DNA of 64,000 nt, taken from Pseudomonas viridiflava (GTDB lineage: Bacteria; Pseudomonadota; Gammaproteobacteria; Pseudomonadales; Pseudomonadaceae). Made by a program: the position numbers and the translations under genes. This document shows, piece after piece, positions 16,471 through 24,714 of this stretch. The notes under the pieces were generated by a model, which saw only the letters and a list, made by a program, of their open reading frames with translations, did not search any database and was not told the DNA's origin. The DNA lies in the NCBI RefSeq assembly GCF_900590755.1, contig NZ_UUOC01000047.1:163042-227041 (forward strand), read 5' to 3'. Each line of letters starts with the position of its first letter. Within the stretch, counting starts at the first letter, position 1.

Positions 16471-17274
16471 TCAGCACGGTGCAAGCGTTCCCGAAAAAAC
16501 GGTTTCTACTGGACCGATAAGGTAGACCGGTCCGATACCATCCCATCGAACCGTTACGCTCCCGCCATCACATTCAACCTCGACACACGAGTCCAGCAGG
16601 CCGCGCCGCATCCCGTTGACCACTGCCCCACAGGAGCAGGAACCAGAACCGAGGGGTATGCCGCCGCCACGCTCCCAGATCCGCAACCGAATATGCGTGC
16701 GGCTCAACACCTGGATGAAATGGACGTTTGTCTTGAGCGGGAACAGAGGATGCGTTTCAAGCTCCCTGCCGACTTTCGCAATATCAACAGTGCTCAAATC
16801 CTTCACAAAATAGCTGCAGTGCGGATTGCCCATGCTGCAAGCCGCGGGGCTGCCCGCAATGGGCAACACAGCAGTATCGACTACCCGAGCCAACGGAATT
16901 TCCCGCCAGCCGAGCAGCGGCGTGCCCATGCTGACCGAAATCACGCCGATTGCACTTCGCTCGCAGTCAAGCAACCCACGAGCGGTGCGTAACACCACCG
17001 AAGTGCTGTTCAGCTCGCGCATCAACAGATCCGCCGCGCCCCGAGTTGCACTGCCACACGCATCCAGTGTCGATCCGTCGGCATTCCAGAACATCAACCG
17101 CGCAACGGCATCGTCGCAATAGAGCATTACCGCCAGTTGATTGAATCCGATGCCCCGCTCCCGATCACCCAGCTTCCGAACCAGGTCAAACGTCACCGGG
17201 CTGATAGTATTGCGCGCATCGACGATGACGAAGTCGTCGCCATTGGCATGCATTTTATGGAAAGTCAGCAACAT
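16471..17274 (-). CDS. Diaminopimelate-epimerase-like (DapF fold) protein with altered active site
   Basis: A 267-aa protein, DapF length, with both DapF half-domains recognisable: HANGDDFVIVD (9-19), NADGSTLDACGSATRG (64-79), GNPHCSYFV (149-157), TNVHF (182-186) and WERGGG (200-205). Substrate-contact residues N64, N150, N183, E201 and R202 are kept. In gapless alignment with the known LACGTGACA segment this protein has LGSGSCSCG, so the second catalytic Cys is Ser210; the first Cys (C73) is present, and the usual GNDF Asn is Asp13. This is therefore not the housekeeping dapF but a paralogue, either a different amino-acid isomerase or a non-racemising relative. It follows the cupin gene by 42 bp on the same strand. 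Confidence 0.8.
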   Translation of the reverse strand: MLLTFHKMHANGDDFVIVDARNTISPVTFDLVRKLGDRERGIGFNQLAVMLYCDDAVARLMFWNADGSTLDACGSATRGAADLLMRELNSTSVVLRTARGLLDCERSAIGVISVSMGTPLLGWREIPLARVVDTAVLPIAGSPAACSMGNPHCSYFVKDLSTVDIAKVGRELETHPLFPLKTNVHFIQVLSRTHIRLRIWERGGGIPLGSGSCSCGAVVNGMRRGLLDSCVEVECDGGSVTVRWDGIGPVYLIGPVETVFSGTLAPC

Positions 17275-17316
17275 GGCAGGCTCGGCAGCAAAACATTAAT
17301 GGGCACCCCTGGCTTC

Positions 17317-17646
17317 TCAATCCACCACGAACAACTTCGCCCCTATCGCGGTAGATGACCGGTGACCTTCCATATCATCGCCCACTTGATAACTCATTCC
17401 GGGGGTGAGGATGAATGTACGGCCATCCTCCAATTCGGTATGCAGTTCGCCTTCCAGGCATAACAGGACGTGGCCCCTCCAGCACCAATGATCGGCCAGA
17501 TAACCAGCGCTGTACTCCACCATGCGCACCCGCGTCGTCCCGAAGTTGCAGGTTCGCCAACTGGCGGTGCCTGTCTCACCGGCATAGGTGACAGGTTCGA
17601 TTGTCGACCAGTCGGTAGTGCCAAACGCAACGCCAGTGAGATCCAT
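17317..17646 (-). CDS. Small cupin protein of the DHCW-motif type
   Basis: A 109-aa single-domain cupin. The segment YLADHWCWRGHVLLCLEGEL carries the DHWCW...GH pattern that gives the family its name, and GMSYQVGDDMEGHRS supplies the second cupin motif with a metal-ligand His. Function in this family is not established. It sits between a RidA-like gene (101-bp gap) and the DapF-like gene (42-bp gap), all on the minus strand, suggesting one small operon acting on an amino-acid-derived compound (inference). Confidence 0.75.
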   Translation of the reverse strand: MDLTGVAFGTTDWSTIEPVTYAGETGTASWRTCNFGTTRVRMVEYSAGYLADHWCWRGHVLLCLEGELHTELEDGRTFILTPGMSYQVGDDMEGHRSSTAIGAKLFVVD

Positions 17647-17747
17647 CTTTTCGCCTCATGCCAGATATCGGGAACGCGGACAGTATCAACCTGACGACAC
17701 TGCTGACAGACACAGATCCTTTGCACTCACGGGATACAGCCTTGACG

Positions 17748-18176
17748 TCATGACAACGCAGCAACCCCATCGATCTCAATCTGCATTCCGCTCAGCGCCA
17801 GGCAAGGCACCGGGATCAACGTACAAACCGGCTTCATGCTCCCACCCCACGCCTGATCCAGCGCCTCAACCCAACTGCGCAGTTTGGCTTCGTTGTGGTC
17901 GACGATCAGCAAGGTCAACTTGAACACATCAGCAAACCCCGCACCTCTGGACTGCAGCGCCGTGCCCAGATTGGCCAACGCCTGTCGCGCCTGCTCGGCG
18001 AACTCCGATGAAAGCTGTCCTTGAGCGTCCTCCCCGCCCTGCCCGGCAATAAACATAAGCCGCGCCTGAGGGTTTAGCTCTGCAACGTGGGAATAGCCGT
18101 TCGGGCTGGGGTCGTAAAGGCCTTGAGGGTTGGAAAGTTGGAACGCGTTTGAATGGCTGGGCTTGGTCTGGGTCAT
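17748..18176 (-). CDS. RidA/YjgF-family protein lacking the deaminase arginine
   Basis: A 142-aa protein of the Rid fold: ARLMFIAGQGGEDAQGQL, QARQALANLGTALQSRGAGFADVFKLTLLI and the terminal PVPCLALSGMQIEIDGVA are typical. True RidA enamine/imine deaminases carry an Arg in an ARSC-like segment before the last strand; here that segment reads KPVCTLIPV (115-123) with no Arg, so imine hydrolysis of the RidA kind is doubtful and it belongs to a divergent Rid subgroup. CAGGAG lies 8 nt upstream of the ATG. It is first of a possible three-gene operon with the cupin and DapF-like genes. Confidence 0.85.
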   Translation of the reverse strand: MTQTKPSHSNAFQLSNPQGLYDPSPNGYSHVAELNPQARLMFIAGQGGEDAQGQLSSEFAEQARQALANLGTALQSRGAGFADVFKLTLLIVDHNEAKLRSWVEALDQAWGGSMKPVCTLIPVPCLALSGMQIEIDGVAALS

Positions 18177-18202
18177 GGGCCTGCTCCTGATAAAGAGCGG
18201 CC

Positions 18203-18233
18203 AGTCTCGGACCTTGGGTTAGGTTGAGGTCAA
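18203..18233 (-). promoter_or_regulatory. SoxR/MerR-like operator with 19-bp spacer promoter ahead of the RidA-like gene
   Basis: On the minus strand TTGACC (18233-18228) and GAGACT (18208-18203) are 19 bp apart, the long spacing typical of MerR-family promoters. The spacer holds CCTCAACCTAACCCAAGG, which matches the SoxR box CCTCAAGTTAACTTGAGG at 12 of 18 positions, including the whole left half. It lies about 30 bp upstream of the RidA-like start codon. The -10 match is poor, so this remains tentative. Confidence 0.35.
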
Positions 18234-18450
18234 GCCCGAGGACGGGTGGCTGTGGGTGCCAGTTCCGACAGGTTATTTGGGGTGAGAATAGACGGGGAGC
18301 AGGTATCCAAACGGGATATCTGGCTTTATGCTGCGGCCCCATGGGATGTGTCGGGGCACCTTGCCCCCGCTCTGGTAAACTCCCCCCTTTCAAACCCGTG
18401 ATCAGCCCCGACTGACACTGCCCATAATTGGTACAGATACGTTGAACACC

Positions 18451-19461
18451 ATGCTGCCCGAAGCCCTCAACAACCCCCGCCCTACCAGCCCCGAGCCCTC
18501 CCGCCGCTTCTCCGTCGCGCCGATGATGGATTGGACGGACAGACATTGCCGGTACTTCCTGCGCCTCCTGTCCAAGAACGCCCTGCTCTACACCGAGATG
18601 GTCACCACCGGCGCGTTGCTCAATGGCGATTCTCAGCGATTCCTGCAGCATGATGCGGCGGAGTATCCGTTGGCGTTGCAGTTGGGGGGCAGTGTTGCAG
18701 CGGATCTGGCGGCGTGTGCGCGGATGGCTGAGGTCGGTGGGTATGACGAGGTCAATCTGAATGTCGGCTGCCCGAGTGATCGGGTGCAGAACAATATGAT
18801 TGGCGCCGTGTTGATGGGGCATCCGCAGTTGGTGGCTGATTGCGTCAAGGCCATGCGCGACGCGGTGTCGATTCCAGTGACGGTCAAGCACCGGATCGGG
18901 ATCAATGGTCGCGACAGTTACGAGCAGTTATGTGATTTCGTCGGTACCGTCCATGAGGCCGGTTGTACGAGTTTTACCGTGCATGCGCGGATTGCGATTC
19001 TGGAAGGCCTGTCGCCCAAGGAAAACCGCGATATCCCGCCGCTGCGCTATGACGTGGTCGCCCGGTTGAAACAAGACTTCCCAGACCTGGAAATCGTGCT
19101 CAATGGCGGGATCAAGACCCTCGAGCAATGCCATGAACATTTGCAGGTATTCGACGGCGTGATGCTGGGACGCGAGGCGTATCACAAGCCGTATCTACTG
19201 GCCGAGGTGGATCAACAGCTCTTTGGTAGCGACGCGCCGGTGATTTCTCGCGCTGAAGCCTTGGCGGCGATGCGGCCTTATATTGCCGGGCACATCGAAA
19301 GTGGCGGGTCGATGCACCACGTCACTCGCCATGTGCTGGGGTTGGGGACGGGTTTCCCTGGGGCGCGGCGCTTTCGGCAGTTACTGTCGGTGGACATCCA
19401 CAAGACTCAGGACCCGTTGGCGCTGCTGGATCAGGCTGCCGGTCTGCTGGAAGGTCGTTAA
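18451..19461 (+). CDS. dusA: tRNA-dihydrouridine(20/20a) synthase DusA
   Basis: A 336-aa FMN-dependent enzyme that reduces U20/U20a in the tRNA D-loop. FSVAPMMDWTDRHCRYF, EYPLALQLGGS, NVGCPSDRVQNN with the catalytic Cys, and HARIAILEGLSPKENR with NGGIKTLE are diagnostic of DusA. An in-frame TTG nine bases upstream (18442) is an alternative start; neither has a clear Shine-Dalgarno sequence. It is followed by tal on the same strand, but the spacer of 166 bp suggests a separate promoter. Confidence 0.95.
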   Translation: MLPEALNNPRPTSPEPSRRFSVAPMMDWTDRHCRYFLRLLSKNALLYTEMVTTGALLNGDSQRFLQHDAAEYPLALQLGGSVAADLAACARMAEVGGYDEVNLNVGCPSDRVQNNMIGAVLMGHPQLVADCVKAMRDAVSIPVTVKHRIGINGRDSYEQLCDFVGTVHEAGCTSFTVHARIAILEGLSPKENRDIPPLRYDVVARLKQDFPDLEIVLNGGIKTLEQCHEHLQVFDGVMLGREAYHKPYLLAEVDQQLFGSDAPVISRAEALAAMRPYIAGHIESGGSMHHVTRHVLGLGTGFPGARRFRQLLSVDIHKTQDPLALLDQAAGLLEGR

Positions 19462-19627
19462 AAGCGGGGAACAAGCAGGCCGCTCGGCGCTCCAATCAGT
19501 CTGGATCGAGTTTTCGCCTTCCCGGGCAGCAGGACGCCCTGTTCTGGCGCGTCGTTATGCTTTGCGCCCTTGAGTGGGCGGCAACGCTCGGGTAATGTCA
19601 CTTAACCGCACAGGACAGAGCACGCTC

Positions 19628-20554
19628 ATGACTTCCAAGCTGGATCAACTCAAAGAATTCACCACCGTTGTTGCCGACACCGGCGACTTCGCTGCCATCG
19701 AAAAACTCAAACCCGTCGACGCCACGACCAACCCTTCCCTGCTGCTCAAGGCAGGCTCCAGCGACAGCAATGCTGAGCGCCTGCGAGAAGCTTTCAGCGG
19801 CAGTAACGGGGATATCGGTCTGGCCTCCGACCGTTTCGCGGTTGCCATCTGCCAGGAAATCCTCAAGGTTGTGCCGGGCCGCGTTTCCACCGAAGTGGAC
19901 GCTCGCCTTTCGTTCGACACCAATGCCTGTATCGAACGCGCAGAGCGCCTGATCGAGATGTACGACCAGGCTGGCGTCAGCAAGGATCGCATCCTGATCA
20001 AGCTGGCCTCCACCTGGGAAGGCATCCGCGCAGCTGAAGTACTGGAAAAGAAAGGCATCCAGTGCAACCTGACGCTGCTGTTCTCGTTCGCTCAGGCACA
20101 GGCCTGTGCTGACGCTGGCGTGTTCCTGATCTCGCCGTTCGTAGGCCGCATCTACGACTGGTACAAGAAAGCCGAAGGCAAGGATTACGTAGGCGCAGAG
20201 GATCCGGGCGTGAAGTCCGTGAGCCGCATCTACAACTACTACAAGGCCAATGACTACAAGACCGTGGTCATGGGTGCCAGCTTCCGTAATCTGAGCCAGA
20301 TCGAACAACTGGCCGGTTGCGATCGCCTGACCATCAGCCCGGATCTGTTGCAGAAACTAGCTGAAGACACCGGCACGCTGGAGCGCAAACTGGCTCCGGG
20401 CAATGCTGGCGAAGCGCGCCAGACGCTGACCGAGAGCCAATTCCGCTGGGCTTCCAACGAAGACGCGATGGCTACCGAGAAACTGGCTGAAGGCATCCGT
20501 CAGTTCGCTCGCGATCAGGAAAAACTCGAAGCGCTGCTACGCGCCAAGGTCTGA
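19628..20554 (+). CDS. tal: Transaldolase (type B)
   Basis: A 308-aa transaldolase transferring a dihydroxyacetone unit between sedoheptulose-7-P and glyceraldehyde-3-P in the pentose-phosphate pathway. It starts MTSKLDQLKEFTTVVADTGD; VDATTNPSLLLKA is the N-terminal signature and ILIKLASTWEGI carries the Schiff-base lysine. ATG at 19628 has GGACAG upstream; the frame extends to 19574 without family similarity. A strong terminator follows at 20572. Confidence 0.97.
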   Translation: MTSKLDQLKEFTTVVADTGDFAAIEKLKPVDATTNPSLLLKAGSSDSNAERLREAFSGSNGDIGLASDRFAVAICQEILKVVPGRVSTEVDARLSFDTNACIERAERLIEMYDQAGVSKDRILIKLASTWEGIRAAEVLEKKGIQCNLTLLFSFAQAQACADAGVFLISPFVGRIYDWYKKAEGKDYVGAEDPGVKSVSRIYNYYKANDYKTVVMGASFRNLSQIEQLAGCDRLTISPDLLQKLAEDTGTLERKLAPGNAGEARQTLTESQFRWASNEDAMATEKLAEGIRQFARDQEKLEALLRAKV

Positions 20555-20571
20555 TCCGCACGTGGAACGCA

Positions 20572-20605
20572 AAAGGGCGGCATCCTCACGGGTGCCGCCC
20601 TTTTT
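20572..20605 (+). terminator. Rho-independent terminator of tal
   Basis: AAAGGGCGGCA...TGCCGCCCTTTTT is a GC-rich 11-bp stem with a T tract 18 bp after the tal stop codon. The A tract on the other side lets it also serve the convergent rssC gene. Confidence 0.9.
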
Positions 20606-20628
20606 AATGCCTGGGATTTACTGACTGA

Positions 20629-21111
20629 TCAGTGGCGCTCCAGCGCGTTCACCAGGTCATGGAAAGCTTCGCGGTTGGAGTCGTTGAGGCCCATGAGGAT
20701 CTTGTGCGCCTCCAGAACCTTGGCCTTGACCACTTCTTCGCACTGATCCTGGGACGGCAGATCCGTCAGGCACTCAGGGCGCGTCATTGGCCGATCAACG
20801 ATATTGAACACCTGATCGAAACCCATCGACTGCAAAAGCCGAGTGATGTCTTCATGGGTGGTCACAAGTGTAGGCAACAGCCCGACTTTTTGCCGCGACA
20901 GAATCGACAGCTTGGCCAGCAGGCCGAGTGTCGTGCTGTCGATGCTGCGGGTTTCGGTGAGATCGATCACTACCGTCGAAAAATTCAGCGCAGTGAAGAT
21001 CCTTTCAATAGTCGCATCCAAAGCCGAACACAGGGTCAGTCGTACTTCCCCAACGAACTTGAGGACAAAAGTGCCTTCCTGTTCGGCGAACTGGATTCTA
21101 CCGGTACTCAT
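20629..21111 (-). CDS. rssC: STAS-domain anti-sigma factor antagonist (RssC-like)
   Basis: A 160-aa protein. An N-terminal STAS domain (about residues 5-105) has TRSIDSTTLGLLAKL, where Ser59 is the expected regulatory phosphorylation site; a C-terminal helical extension (about 110-160) is extra to the fold. Its start codon overlaps the stop codon of the upstream PP2C response regulator by ATGA. In Pseudomonas this pair (RssB with a PP2C output and RssC) is linked to RpoS stability; the phosphatase would act on the STAS serine. The symbol is by synteny and family. Confidence 0.75.
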   Translation of the reverse strand: MSTGRIQFAEQEGTFVLKFVGEVRLTLCSALDATIERIFTALNFSTVVIDLTETRSIDSTTLGLLAKLSILSRQKVGLLPTLVTTHEDITRLLQSMGFDQVFNIVDRPMTRPECLTDLPSQDQCEEVVKAKVLEAHKILMGLNDSNREAFHDLVNALERH

Positions 21112-22292
21112 TCAAGGTTCCTGCTCAACACTAACAAGGCGATATCATCCGGCATCTCCCCGAGCGTGGCCAATCCAAAAGTCTGGCGCAAGCCATCCAG
21201 GCTGCCACCCGCCGCTTTCACCAGTTCTGGCAATGCGGCCTCTTTCTCTTTGAGTGTATCACCGGGCAGCAGATCGAGAATGCCATCAGACAACAGGGTC
21301 AGGCTGAAGGACTCGGGCAAGTCGATCACATGATCCTGATAGGTCGCCTCATTGAACAAACCGACCGGCAAGCCACGGCCTTGCAAATAACGTGTTTCGT
21401 CCGGCGTATACAGCACAGGCAGCGGCAAATGGCCGCCGACCGCGTAGGTCAGCTGCCCGGACTCTTCATCAATCACACCGCCGACCATGGTCACGTGCTT
21501 GCCCAGCTTGCAGCTGATCAGCCCGCGATTGATATGACCTAGCACGTCTGAAGGCTTGAATTCCGGAAGCGTACCGCCACGCTTGGACTCGAACAACAAG
21601 CGCGTGGTCATGAACTTCAACAACACGGTGATGAACGCAGAAGATGCGCCATGCCCGGAAACATCCGCCAGATAAAACGCTACCCGACGCTCATCCACCC
21701 GGAAATAATCGACGAAATCCCCGGACAGGTACAAAGACGGGATGATTTCATGGGAGAAGTTGAATTGATCAATCGACCAAGGCGTCGTCGGCAGCATGTT
21801 CATCTGCACCTGACGACCCGCGTCCTGGTCTTCCTGAAGCAGATGCAGGCTGGCTTCGAGTTCACGATTGGCGGTTTCAAGCTTCTGGCGGTAAACCTGG
21901 TTTTCCAGCATCAGGCGCGCACGATCCAGAGCCCGGCGCACGGAATGCTCCAGAACCGCGAGGTCTTCGAGAGGCTTGATCAGGTAGTCGGCTGCACCCA
22001 GGCGCAACGCTTCCACGGCATCGTTCATCACGCCGGCACCGGAAACCACGATCACAGGCGTCTCGGGCGCGATGGCGGTAACCTGACGAATCAGCTCAAG
22101 GCCGCCCATCTGCGGCATGCGCAGGTCGCAGATCACCAGATCGGGCTTGTCCTGCTCGAATATCTGTATGCCCTGCAAGCCATTGGTTGCTTGCAGGACG
22201 CTGAAGCCACTGTCTTCCAAGTAGGCGGCAAGACTTGCGCGCACTACTTCGTCGTCATCGATTATCAGCAGCGTGGCACTGGTTTTCTGCAT
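21108..22292 (-). CDS. rssB: Response regulator with PP2C-type phosphatase output (RssB-like)
   Basis: A 394-aa protein. Its receiver domain (residues 5-120) has phospho-acceptor Asp56 in LVICDLRMPQMGG and KP at about 103; a coiled linker follows (about 130-165) and then a SpoIIE/PP2C phosphatase domain (about 185-392) with LSGDFVDYFRV, FYLADVSGHG and MPDDIALLVL metal-ligand motifs. ATG at 22292 begins the canonical MQKTSATLLIIDDD; the frame upstream to 22463 lacks similarity. The receiver resembles E. coli RssB, the RpoS adaptor, but the effector domain here keeps the catalytic metal ligands. Confidence 0.8.
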   Translation of the reverse strand: MQKTSATLLIIDDDEVVRASLAAYLEDSGFSVLQATNGLQGIQIFEQDKPDLVICDLRMPQMGGLELIRQVTAIAPETPVIVVSGAGVMNDAVEALRLGAADYLIKPLEDLAVLEHSVRRALDRARLMLENQVYRQKLETANRELEASLHLLQEDQDAGRQVQMNMLPTTPWSIDQFNFSHEIIPSLYLSGDFVDYFRVDERRVAFYLADVSGHGASSAFITVLLKFMTTRLLFESKRGGTLPEFKPSDVLGHINRGLISCKLGKHVTMVGGVIDEESGQLTYAVGGHLPLPVLYTPDETRYLQGRGLPVGLFNEATYQDHVIDLPESFSLTLLSDGILDLLPGDTLKEKEAALPELVKAAGGSLDGLRQTFGLATLGEMPDDIALLVLSRNLE

Positions 22293-22555
22293 GTGGGCAA
22301 ACGGCGCCAGAGTAGGTTGGCGTAGGCAACCCGGTTCACGGGTTTGCGTACTGGATTCGCTTCTAGCCTCTCTGATCGCCCATTCGGACTTTTGATCCTG
22401 TACTGGCATTTCAGAGGTGCCCTTCAAGGCGCAGACGGTACTCCCATCCGACGGGCGTTTCAAGCACGCTCCGGTCGCCGATTTGCGTCTTTACATCGCA
22501 AATCGCTCAGAGTTATAAGAACCATGAATTCAGCAACGAAAACGAAGGACAAGAC

Positions 22556-22855
22556 ATGAGTCTCAATGATCGAAGCTACGAGGAGAAACGCGACTACATC
22601 CGCATGCGCGTGGATGCCGAAATCAGCTTGCTCTACGCAGGCCAGATCATTCCGGCTGTATGCCTTGATCTGTCTAGCTCGGGCATGCAGGTACAGGCGC
22701 CACGTACGTTCAAGGTCGGCGACAAGCTCAGCGTTCGAATCGATTCCGACCATGCTGCACTCAAAGGTCTGGAAGCCGAAACCGAGGTTGTTTGGGCGAC
22801 AGACGAGCCTGACGGCGGACAAAAACTGGGCCTCAGCATCGTGTCCATGCGCTGA
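22556..22855 (+). CDS. PilZ-domain protein
   Basis: A 99-aa stand-alone PilZ domain. Both cyclic-di-GMP motifs are present: RDYIR (the RxxxR motif, about residues 12-16) and DLSSSG (the DxSxxG motif, about 38-43). It should bind c-di-GMP; the partner is unknown. AGGACA lies 6 nt upstream of the ATG. It is divergent from rssB and convergent with mlaA, with a shared terminator downstream. Confidence 0.9.
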   Translation: MSLNDRSYEEKRDYIRMRVDAEISLLYAGQIIPAVCLDLSSSGMQVQAPRTFKVGDKLSVRIDSDHAALKGLEAETEVVWATDEPDGGQKLGLSIVSMR

Positions 22856-22882
22856 ATCAGGCCGGAACTGGTTCACAACTGC

Positions 22883-22919
22883 AAAAAATAAAGGCGACCA
22901 CAGGTCGCCTTTATTTTTT
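22883..22919. terminator. Bidirectional terminator between the PilZ gene and mlaA
   Basis: A near-perfect stem AATAAAGGCGACC/GGTCGCCTTTATT with a 3-bp loop, flanked by A and T tracts on both sides, ends transcription of both convergent genes. Confidence 0.9.
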
Positions 22920-22932
22920 CACGCAACGGCGA

Positions 22933-23634
22933 TCAGAAGTCGTCCGTTACCTGACCGTCCTTGACGCGGAACTCGCGGTTCTGCAGGAAGGCGTTGCGGA
23001 TGAAGATGTATTTGTCGCCATTGATCAAGCGCTCTGCAGAAAGCAGGCTCGCGCGGGTATCGACCAGATTGATGCCCAGCGCAGTATTGCGGGTCGGCAC
23101 ATGGTCGATGTAGCGGTATGGCGTGGTGTAGCTGTCCGGGTATTTGGCGAAGGTATCACGCACAGTACTTGGACCCAGCAATGGCAGCACCACATAAGGA
23201 CCACTGCTCACACCCCAGTAGCCCAGGGTCTGACCGAAGTCTTCATCGCTACGCTGCAAGCCCATCCTGGTGCCGACGTCGATGAAACCCAGCAGACCAA
23301 AAGTGGTGTTGAAGATCAGACGTGCAGTGTCAACGCCAGCCGCGGCAGGTTTGGCCTGCAACACGTTGTTGGCGAAATTGCCTACATCGCCAATGTTGTT
23401 GAAGAAGTTGTGAACACCGTCTTCGACAAACTGTGGAGCAATGAACTGATAGCCCTGAGCAATCGGCTTCAAGGCGTAGGTGTCGATGATGTCGTTGAAC
23501 CGGAAAGTCACCCGGTTGACGCTTTCCCACGGGTCTTCTTCAGCAGCCTGCGCAGCCATTGGCGCCAGCGCTACACCGGCACAAAAAAACAGCTTGGCCA
23601 GACGATTCAACGAGCCTGCACCGGTCTCGGGCAT
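22933..23634 (-). CDS. mlaA: MlaA-family (VacJ) phospholipid transport protein
   Basis: A 233-aa protein of the MlaA family, which removes mislocalised phospholipids from the outer leaflet of the outer membrane. DPWESVNRVTFRFND (about 34-48), IAPQFVEDGVHNFFNN and RMGLQRSDEDFGQTLGYWG are characteristic. Unlike E. coli MlaA it shows no lipobox: the signal sequence ends APMAAQA-AEED, a signal-peptidase-I site after residue 30, and the only nearby Cys (residue 18, LFFC) is out of consensus. It may therefore be a non-lipidated form. The other mla genes are not in the window. Confidence 0.88.
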   Translation of the reverse strand: MPETGAGSLNRLAKLFFCAGVALAPMAAQAAEEDPWESVNRVTFRFNDIIDTYALKPIAQGYQFIAPQFVEDGVHNFFNNIGDVGNFANNVLQAKPAAAGVDTARLIFNTTFGLLGFIDVGTRMGLQRSDEDFGQTLGYWGVSSGPYVVLPLLGPSTVRDTFAKYPDSYTTPYRYIDHVPTRNTALGINLVDTRASLLSAERLINGDKYIFIRNAFLQNREFRVKDGQVTDDF

Positions 23635-23841
23635 AGCTGATACTCCTCAAAAGGTAATGAAGCGGGTGCTACGCCCCCACACGACAAGGCCAGCAGTATA
23701 AAGGCATATGAACGTAATTAGGCAGCGTCCCTGACATGGATATCCGTCAGACCGCCAAAACAGGTTTAAACGCCTTCACCAGAGCTTCATCTTAATGTCA
23801 CATAAGCCCCGTAGCGTCGGCGTTATTTCAGAGATATCGCC

Positions 23842-24450
23842 ATGCTCGCGCCTGTGACAACCCCCCTTCCCGCCTTCACCGCCGTGCTCTTCGGACTGAG
23901 CGGCTGCCTGGTGGATTTCGGAGCACAGGCTGGCACTGCGGTCAGACTCAGCGATGAACACGCGCTGGCAACACCGGGAGCCTTGAAAGTATTAGAGGCC
24001 CTTAAGCAACAAGGTGTGCCCTGCGCCTGGCTGGACGAGTTGGCTGGCAACCTGACCGAGAAGCTGGCCATGCCGTTGAGCCATCTGATCAGCGCTACCC
24101 CTGCGACCCAAGCACCCTGGCCAGCACCCGATGCCTGCTGGCAGGCATTGATGACATTGAACGTCAGCCAGCTCGACGGCTGTGTGCTGGTCAGCGGCGA
24201 ACCACGTTTGCTGCAATCGGGACTGAATGCGGGTTTGTGGACGGTGGGCCTGGCGTCCTGCGGTTCACTGTGCGGCCTTTCCCCAAGCCAATGGCAGGCG
24301 CTGACTAACGCCGAACGCGAGTATCGCCGCGGGCAAGCTACGCTGCAGCTATACGCACTGGGCGTGCATTCGGTTGTTGACCACCTCGGTGATCTGCAGT
24401 CCTGCCTCGCGGATATCGCGCTGCGCCGCACAAAGGGTGAAAAGCCCTGA
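23842..24450 (+). CDS. HAD-superfamily-like protein without catalytic aspartates
   Basis: A 202-aa protein whose N-terminus AVLFGLSGCLVDFG lines up with the HAD motif FDLDGTLVDFG, but both catalytic aspartates are replaced (Gly18, Ser20) and the Thr is Cys22. The remainder, with DGCVLVSGEPRLLQSGLNAGLWTVGL and SVVDHLGDLQSCL, keeps the layout of phosphonatase-like HAD proteins including the late acidic motif. It is probably an inactive or repurposed HAD relative. No operon partner is evident; it is divergent from mlaA. Confidence 0.7.
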   Translation: MLAPVTTPLPAFTAVLFGLSGCLVDFGAQAGTAVRLSDEHALATPGALKVLEALKQQGVPCAWLDELAGNLTEKLAMPLSHLISATPATQAPWPAPDACWQALMTLNVSQLDGCVLVSGEPRLLQSGLNAGLWTVGLASCGSLCGLSPSQWQALTNAEREYRRGQATLQLYALGVHSVVDHLGDLQSCLADIALRRTKGEKP

Positions 24451-24472
24451 AACATCTGAATGCGCGTATGTC

Positions 24473-24560
24473 GTGGGACCGGCTTTAGCCGGGAAGAGGC
24501 CGCAATAGCCACCGAATGAGGCGCCTGAAATGCCGCCTTCCCGGCTAAAGCCGGTCCAAC
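24473..24560. repeat. REP doublet (GTGGGACCGGCTTTAGCCGGGAAG family)
   Basis: Two inverted arms, each itself a small hairpin (ACCGGCTTTAGCCGG), lie about 45 bp apart. Close copies occur at 28692-28782 and 63535-63624. Confidence 0.85.
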
Positions 24561-24714
24561 GGGTTCGCCTCAGCTCAGCGAAGAATCACCTGGCAACATT
24601 GACCACCATCATGCACGCCGCGCCAGACTGGATTAGTCTTGTCACATACCCATGACGAACCTTTAGCGTCGCAGAAGGGTCCATGGGACAGACTTATCAA
24701 AGAAGGAGCACGTC

